Shown: positions 32,487 through 37,188 of the stretch, piece after piece | Layout of the letters: the number at the start of each line of letters is the position of its first letter | Numbering within the stretch: position 1 is the first letter of the stretch | NCBI GenBank assembly: GCA_039819065.1 | Contig: JBCBSS010000076.1 | Location: 1 to 37,188 of the forward strand | Direction: 5' to 3' | DNA: 37,188 nt | Origin: JBCBSS01 sp039819065 | GTDB lineage: Bacteria; Bacteroidota; Bacteroidia; Cytophagales; Cyclobacteriaceae | Made by a program: the position numbers and the translations under genes | The notes under the pieces: generated by a model | Told to the model about the DNA's origin: nothing | What the model saw: only the letters and a program-made list of their open reading frames with translations | Databases searched by the model: none

Positions 32487-32945
32487 CTATTCAACTAGTT
32501 TCGCCCCGGTTTTCGCCTTGAATTTATTCAACAAGTGCTCACCCGATTTCTTGACAATGAATAGGACAAGTATCATAATTGAACTACCGGCTGCTAATTT
32601 GACAAGTAGGGAAAGTATATCTGATTCGCCTTCGATAAATGACATCATTTCAATCAACATGAAAAGCCCGGGAGTAAGGAGATAGATGAGTAGTGGGGTA
32701 TGTTTCCTGAATATTGTGATGTCAATTGATACCTCTTCTCCTTTATCATGAATTTTGGCATGTAGCTCACACGGATTAGGTATAAACCAATTGTAGCTGG
32801 TAATACTAAATTCATCATCTCCCACATATCCTATAAAGGCCATATTTTGCTCACGCCTGAATCTGGACGGCCCCTTATCTGTAGTAATCTTTTTGAGTGC
32901 TTCTACAAACTCAGGCTTGCTCTGTTTAATCACCAATTCCACCAC
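32487..32945 (-). CDS. Membrane protein of unknown function, 152 aa
   Basis: 152 aa. The N-terminal half is soluble and beta-rich (FRREQNMAFIGYVGDDEFSITSYNWFIPNPCELHAKIHDKGEEV, read in part), followed by two transmembrane segments (HTPLLIYLLTPGLFMLIEMM and LLVKLAAGSSIMILVLFIV) and a short basic tail. No known domain. It lies upstream of the glycohydrolase gene with about 80 bp between, in the same direction, so co-transcription is possible. Confidence 0.75.
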   Translation of the reverse strand: MVELVIKQSKPEFVEALKKITTDKGPSRFRREQNMAFIGYVGDDEFSITSYNWFIPNPCELHAKIHDKGEEVSIDITIFRKHTPLLIYLLTPGLFMLIEMMSFIEGESDILSLLVKLAAGSSIMILVLFIVKKSGEHLLNKFKAKTGAKLVE

Positions 32946-33072
32946 GGCTATAAAGTATGAGTGCTAAATGATACAAACTGTAATTTATCATCATGTGCTC
33001 CAAAAACCTGACAAAAATCAGTTTTCGGCTTGATTGCGCTTAGTCACTCTAAGCGGCCTGCAAATTAACTTT

Positions 33073-33196
33073 GGTTAATTGGGGGAATAATTAATATTAA
33101 CCTCCAGAGTAGAACGCTGGACCCGAACTTCCGGGACAAAATACCGACAGATTAAATTACAACCTTCTCGTCTGCCGTAGCATACGCGAAGGCAGA
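33073..33196. repeat. Series of small inverted repeats in the uspA leader
   Basis: GGTTAA (33073-33078)/TTAACC (33097-33102), TCCAG (33103-33107)/CTGGA (33117-33121), CCCG (33122-33125)/CGGG (33132-33135), and TCTGCC (33171-33176)/GGCAGA (33191-33196). The last resembles a dispersed TCTGCC-type palindrome seen in other Bacteroidota. It ends 16 bp before the universal stress protein ATG. Role unknown; could be a repeat remnant or leader structure. Confidence 0.5.
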
Positions 33197-33212
33197 TTAA
33201 AATACTGGAACA

Positions 33213-34061
33213 ATGAAAACGATACTCGTACCTACTGATTTTTCCGAACAGGCGCAATTTGCGCTGGATTTTGCTACTCAGATCGCTAAGAAAAACGATA
33301 CTAAAATATTTCTGTTTCACGTACTCGAAATTCCTGTCGGGACGTTTGCCGAACCACTTACTGTAAATGTGGGAGGGTCTTTTGATGCTGATTTTGTGAA
33401 AGAGATGACCGATAACGCCAAGAAGGAAATAAACAAGCTGGCCGAGCAATTTGCGGGAGAAGGGGTGGATATCGAGACCTATGTGGACTTAGGCAGTCCT
33501 TATGAGGGTATCTCTCATTTGGTGTCTGAGAAGCAAGCGGACCTAATTGTGATGGGTTCAAAAGGGGCCAGCGGACTAAGTGAGATTTTCATTGGTTCTA
33601 ACGCCGAAAAAGTGGTGAGAAGATCCGAATGTCCCGTGATTGTAGTGAAGCAAAAAACAGATACCACAAAAATTAAGAACATTGTATTCGGTACCGGCAT
33701 CAAGGATGTCAGCGAAGGGCTGATGATGAAGCTCAAACAGCTACAGGCAGCATTTGGAGCCACATTGCATCTGGTTAGGATCAACACACCTAACAATTTC
33801 AAACGCGATGAAGATATTAAACGCTCATTGAAAGCATTGGCTAGCCGCCACATGCTGAAACATTATACAATAAATATTTATAACGATATGTATGAGGATC
33901 AGGGACTGATTTATTTCGCTGAAGAGGTTGATGCCGACATGATCGCCCTGGGCACACACGGGCGTACCGGTATCGCGCACTTGATCAGTGGCAGTTTGGC
34001 TGAGGACGTGGTGAACCACGCTATACGGCCTATCTGGACCTATGATCTTGATGGCAAATAA
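33213..34061 (+). CDS. Universal stress protein, tandem UspA domains
   Basis: 282 aa with two Usp domains. The first spans residues about 1-146: MKTILVPTDFSEQAQFALDFA, LIVMGSKGASGLSEIFIGSNAEKVVRRSECPVIVV (in parts), with the G2xG9GS-type ATP-binding motif. The second spans about 150-282: KNIVFGTGIKDVSEGL, MIALGTHGRTGIAHLISGSLAEDVVNHA. Cytoplasmic, nucleotide-binding, linked to stress or low-energy states. The metal ATPase gene follows after 5 bp, so it belongs to the ccoI-ccoS transcript, an arrangement common near cbb3 oxidase genes. Confidence 0.93.
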   Translation: MKTILVPTDFSEQAQFALDFATQIAKKNDTKIFLFHVLEIPVGTFAEPLTVNVGGSFDADFVKEMTDNAKKEINKLAEQFAGEGVDIETYVDLGSPYEGISHLVSEKQADLIVMGSKGASGLSEIFIGSNAEKVVRRSECPVIVVKQKTDTTKIKNIVFGTGIKDVSEGLMMKLKQLQAAFGATLHLVRINTPNNFKRDEDIKRSLKALASRHMLKHYTINIYNDMYEDQGLIYFAEEVDADMIALGTHGRTGIAHLISGSLAEDVVNHAIRPIWTYDLDGK

Positions 34062-34066
34062 ACTAT

Positions 34067-36484
34067 ATGGTTGTACAAGAAGAAGTACAGGCGGAAGTCA
34101 AAACCACATGCTACCACTGTGGTGATGATTGCCCTGATCAGTCTATTCAGATAGCCGAAAAGACATTTTGTTGCCATGGTTGTAAAACTGTGTATGAAAT
34201 ACTCAGTGAGAATGACCTATGCGACTATTATGATATCGAGCAAAACCCAGGCTTTACCAAGGATCGGGCCGCTGATTCAGAGCAGTTTGCTTTTCTGGAT
34301 AACCCGACCATAAGCCAGCCTTTACTGGAGTTTGCTTCTGAAAATCTGAACAAAGTCACCTTTCAGGTACCAGGGATTCACTGTAGTTCGTGTATTTGGC
34401 TGCTAGAAAACCTACACAAATTGCACCCAGGGGTGATAAGGTCACAGGTTAATTTTGTGAAAAAGGAAGCAAGCATTAGCTATCATCCTGAGAAGCTTAC
34501 CCTCCGGCGCTTGGCTGACCTGTTAGATAGCATCGGTTATGCCCCATTGATCAACTTGGAGTCAAAAGATCAAAAAGAGAAGCAACAAGTTGAAAAAGGT
34601 ATCCTGCTGAAGATCGGTATCGCTGGCTTTTGCTTTGGAAATATCATGCTGCTCAGCTTTCCTGAATATTTGGGCTTTGATGGTGCAGTAGACCCTGGTT
34701 TTCAGACTTTTTTCAATTATCTGAATATTGCCCTTTCACTTCCTGTGCTTCTCTACTGTAGCCAGGGCTACTTTGTTTCTGCCTACAAGGGACTTAAGCA
34801 AAGGTTTCTGAATATTGATGTTCCCATTGTACTGGGTGTTATTACCCTTTTTTCCAGAAGCATTTGGGAGATAACCACCGCCACCGGACCAGGTTACCTC
34901 GACTCATTATCAGGTTTGATATTTTTCCTTTTGATAGGGAAGTGGTTTCAAAGTAAGACATACGCTAATTTGAGTTTTGAGCGTGACTACAAATCCTACT
35001 TTCCATTGGCTGTCACTAAGCTAGAAGACGGTGAGAAATCAAGCATCTCGGTAAAAGAGCTGAAAAAGGGAGATGAAATATTGATCCGTAACAACGAGAT
35101 TATCCCTGCTGATGCCATTCTGATAGATGAAGAAGCCTATATTGATTGTAGTTTCGTCACTGGTGAGTCGGAACCCCTGCATCGAAAAAAGGGTGATTAC
35201 ATCTATGCAGGGGGGCGCCAGAAAGGTGGTGCTATCCGGTTGATTGTACAGAAACCTACTTCTCAGAGTTACCTGACCAGACTTTGGAATAATGAGATAT
35301 TCAAAAAAGAGTCAGTCAATCCGCAAACGCTGATGGTCAATAAGGTGAGCAAATACTTCACTATAGTGCTTTTAGGAATTGCTTCAGTTGCTGGGGTCTA
35401 TTGGTATTTGTATCAACCAGACCGCATGTGGCAAGTAGTGGCAGCAGTATTGATCGTGGCATGCCCCTGTGCCTTGGCACTGGCCACACCATTTACATTA
35501 GGCAATGTGCTGCGTGTTTTTGGTAAGCGTGGATTCTACTTGAAGAATGCTGAAACGATAGAGAGTGTTTCTGATATAGATACAATCGTATTTGACAAAA
35601 CCGGTACCATCACAAAATCAGAGAGTATGGGCTTGACCTTTCAAGGTGATGATCTATCCATTGATGAGAAGTCAAAACTAAAGGCATTGACTAGTCAATC
35701 TACTCACCCTCTTAGCCAATCTATTTACCATCATCTTGGGTCGGAAGAACTTAGGGAATTATTTGTGTCTGATTTTGAAGAGGTGACTGGGAAAGGTATA
35801 AGTGGCTGGGCCGGAGATAGCCACATTAAGCTAGGTAGTGCATTATTCGTCAAAGGACGTAAAGAAGATGCGGTGGTCAATGTCACCAAAGTACACGTCA
35901 AGATAGATGATCAATACAAAGGCTATTTTGAAATCGCCCATACCTATAGGGATGGCCTGGGTGATCTGGTAGAAGAACTGTCTGAGCACAGTGATCTGCA
36001 TATATTAAGTGGTGATAACTCCAGGGAACAAGAGAAATTGAATAAACTGTTTCCACAAAATACGGAGATGCATTTTAACCAGGCGCCAGAAGATAAACTG
36101 AATTATATCAGAAACCTTCAGGAGCAAGGCCAGAAAGTGATGATGATCGGTGATGGCCTAAACGACGCCGGAGCGTTGAAACAAAGTAATGTCGGTATTG
36201 CTGTAACAGACAATATAACGGCGTTCTCACCTGCTTGTGATGGTATTCTGGAAGGAAAAGACCTCAATAAACTGAACGGCTATTTCTGGTTCAGCAAGCA
36301 GGCCAAACGGATCATTGTATTGAGCTTTATCATTTCCTTTTTATATAATATCGGTGGATTGAGCTTTGCCGTTTCAGGGCAACTTACGCCGGTCTTTGCG
36401 GCCATATTGATGCCGTTGAGTAGTATTTCAGTAGTAGCGTTTACCTCATTAAGTGTAAATGCTTTATCCAAACGCAAAAGATGA
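34067..36484 (+). CDS. ccoI: Copper-translocating P-type ATPase, CcoI/FixI type
   Basis: 805 aa. This membrane pump exports copper for assembly of the cbb3 cytochrome oxidase. N-terminal Cys-rich region CYHCGDDCPDQ...CCHGCKTVYEIL (residues about 14-50), characteristic of CcoI/FixI, then an HMA domain with GIHCSSCIW (about 102-110). The membrane metal site is CPC in IVACPCALALATP (near 465). P-type core motifs: TGESEP, DKTGTITK (near 508), the STHPLSQ nucleotide motif, and GDGLNDAGALKQSNVGIAV. It is followed by ccoS, whose start lies 7 bp downstream. Confidence 0.95.
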   Translation: MVVQEEVQAEVKTTCYHCGDDCPDQSIQIAEKTFCCHGCKTVYEILSENDLCDYYDIEQNPGFTKDRAADSEQFAFLDNPTISQPLLEFASENLNKVTFQVPGIHCSSCIWLLENLHKLHPGVIRSQVNFVKKEASISYHPEKLTLRRLADLLDSIGYAPLINLESKDQKEKQQVEKGILLKIGIAGFCFGNIMLLSFPEYLGFDGAVDPGFQTFFNYLNIALSLPVLLYCSQGYFVSAYKGLKQRFLNIDVPIVLGVITLFSRSIWEITTATGPGYLDSLSGLIFFLLIGKWFQSKTYANLSFERDYKSYFPLAVTKLEDGEKSSISVKELKKGDEILIRNNEIIPADAILIDEEAYIDCSFVTGESEPLHRKKGDYIYAGGRQKGGAIRLIVQKPTSQSYLTRLWNNEIFKKESVNPQTLMVNKVSKYFTIVLLGIASVAGVYWYLYQPDRMWQVVAAVLIVACPCALALATPFTLGNVLRVFGKRGFYLKNAETIESVSDIDTIVFDKTGTITKSESMGLTFQGDDLSIDEKSKLKALTSQSTHPLSQSIYHHLGSEELRELFVSDFEEVTGKGISGWAGDSHIKLGSALFVKGRKEDAVVNVTKVHVKIDDQYKGYFEIAHTYRDGLGDLVEELSEHSDLHILSGDNSREQEKLNKLFPQNTEMHFNQAPEDKLNYIRNLQEQGQKVMMIGDGLNDAGALKQSNVGIAVTDNITAFSPACDGILEGKDLNKLNGYFWFSKQAKRIIVLSFIISFLYNIGGLSFAVSGQLTPVFAAILMPLSSISVVAFTSLSVNALSKRKR

Positions 36485-36491
36485 TCTAACC

Positions 36492-36662
36492 ATGTCTATT
36501 ATATACCTACTTATAATCGTCAGTATTGTAGTCGCTATCGGCTTTCTCAGCGCCTTTATTTGGGCCATGCGATCAGGACAATTCGATGATACCTATACAC
36601 CTTCGGTACGTATGCTCTTTGAGGATAAGAAAAAGAAAAAGACGACGGAGAAGGCTTCCTAA
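36492..36662 (+). CDS. ccoS: Cytochrome oxidase maturation protein CcoS
   Basis: 56 aa from ATG 36492. CcoS is a small membrane protein needed for cbb3 oxidase maturation. It has the family form: MSIIYLLIIVSIVVAIGFLSAFIWAM (one helix, read in part), then RSGQFDDTYTPSVRMLFEDK, with GQFDD...P..R.L the conserved block. A lysine-rich tail ends it. In many Bacteroidota ccoN follows directly; here the next 500 bp has no ccoN. Confidence 0.93.
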   Translation: MSIIYLLIIVSIVVAIGFLSAFIWAMRSGQFDDTYTPSVRMLFEDKKKKKTTEKAS

Positions 36663-36750
36663 TGCAGGTAGGGTGTAGCTAAATGTTTCCACCTGACGGC
36701 CTTAGCTCTAAGCTCAAACTGTCGTATTTAAAGGTTCTGCGTTACCTCAT

Positions 36751-36856
36751 AATACCATCGGTATTTGAGCACTACTATTCAATTACGTTTGCAATGCGTT
36801 CCCTTTTGTATTGTACAGCAAACAATCCTGTTCGCTATCAAACGAACAGGATTGTT
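36751..36856. repeat. Inverted repeats after ccoS, including a perfect 14-bp hairpin
   Basis: AATACC-ATC-GGTATT (36751-36765) and, most strikingly, AACAATCCTGTTCG (36821-36834) with its exact reverse complement CGAACAGGATTGTT (36843-36856) around an 8-base loop, followed by CGTTTTAC. It lies about 160 bp past ccoS and on the other side about 80 bp past the minus-strand ORF, so it may terminate both. The 36663-36938 stretch holds no supported gene. Confidence 0.7.
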
Positions 36857-36938
36857 CGTTTTACAAGCACTACCCTGGGATTAATGATAACGGATTTGTG
36901 ACTTCTCCCTCAGATTAATAGCATATGAAAATACCCGA

Positions 36939-37109
36939 TTAGATAGAAACTTGTTCAGGTCGATAATTTCGAAATTTTTCAATCCGTTCCTCATCTGCCG
37001 AAGAGTTAAAGAGTAAAAGATCTGGAGCTAAGCGCATGGCTTTTTTCCAACTCCCATCTACGGGCATTTTGACGATGGCCTTTCCGTTCACCAGCGTTAC
37101 TTTGGACAT
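36939..37109 (-). CDS. Short minus-strand ORF at right edge, unknown
   Basis: From ATG 37109 to TAA at 36939, 56 aa: MSKVTLVNGKAIVKMPVDGSW, KKAMRLAPDLLLFNSSADE, then ERIEKFRNYRPEQVSI. Upstream of the ATG the same frame stays open and protein-like (ETIDREDFYEYTPI) as far as a stop at 37167-37169, so the true start could be a non-ATG codon, or the gene may be frameshifted or continue in another frame beyond the edge. No family recognised. Confidence 0.45.
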   Translation of the reverse strand: MSKVTLVNGKAIVKMPVDGSWKKAMRLAPDLLLFNSSADEERIEKFRNYRPEQVSI

Positions 37110-37188
37110 AATAGGTGTGTACTCATAGAAATCTTCTCGATCAATTGTCTCACCGCTTTTCTCACATTATTGACTCAATCAGGTGAGA

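Noticed and set aside
36683..36901. A 72-codon open frame on the plus strand after ccoS.
   Set aside because: It runs through the perfect 14-bp inverted repeat and has no domain, so it is most likely non-coding.

Overview
The window looks like chromosomal DNA from a Bacteroidota bacterium, probably of the Cytophagales. Several features point there: a GldM gliding/type IX secretion protein, a secreted protein with a type A C-terminal sorting domain, GIN-domain (DUF2807) proteins, a bifunctional nuclease with a UVR tail, CcoI/CcoS of a cbb3 oxidase, start regions without strong Shine-Dalgarno sequences, and palindromic intergenic repeats with GTCATTTCGA and GAGGCTGTCTCAAAA ends. The genus cannot be decided from this sequence alone. 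I saw no rRNA, tRNA, CRISPR array, transposase or phage gene.

Layout. 1-2.1 kb holds the end of a secreted thioredoxin-fold protein and a minus-strand operon (sigma-70 family factor, 89-aa membrane protein, secreted protein). 2.2-3.9 kb is a gldM gene standing apart from gldK/L/N. 4.2-6.2 kb has a SlyD-like isomerase, a 51-aa membrane protein, a hotdog thioesterase and a GIN-domain protein. 6.5-22.3 kb is the core of the window: two tandem TetR-family paralogues with a small unknown gene between them, then a [NiFe] hydrogenase locus. The hydrogenase is a soluble-type group 2a-like enzyme (hupS, hupL), followed by a 0.6-kb tandem cluster of hairpins, the maturation protease, a 105-aa unknown protein, a TPR protein and hypA. 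A second transcription unit follows: hypB-hypF-hypC-hypD-hypE, a six-repeat NHL protein, a nickel permease and a bifunctional nuclease. 22.5-28.3 kb is an AT-richer stretch of secreted or lipid-anchored proteins with a MITE-like element. 28.4-32.9 kb is a minus-strand block (GIN lipoprotein, AidB-type acyl-CoA dehydrogenase, ADP-ribosylglycohydrolase with a small partner, membrane protein). 33-36.7 kb has a tandem universal stress protein, the CcoI copper ATPase and CcoS. A short minus-strand ORF lies at the right edge.

How it fits together. The hup/hyp locus has everything needed to import nickel, build the NiFe(CN)2CO site and process the large subunit, but no obvious redox partner. Both promoter regions (before hupS and before hypB) carry a pair of the same 18-bp palindrome, TTAGAAA-N4-TTTCTAA. 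This suggests one dimeric regulator controls structural and maturation genes together. The adjacent TetR paralogues, which have nearly the same recognition helix, are the obvious candidates, but this is inference. The cbb3 assembly genes at the right end fit an electron sink for H2 oxidation at low oxygen, but nothing in the sequence links the two directly.
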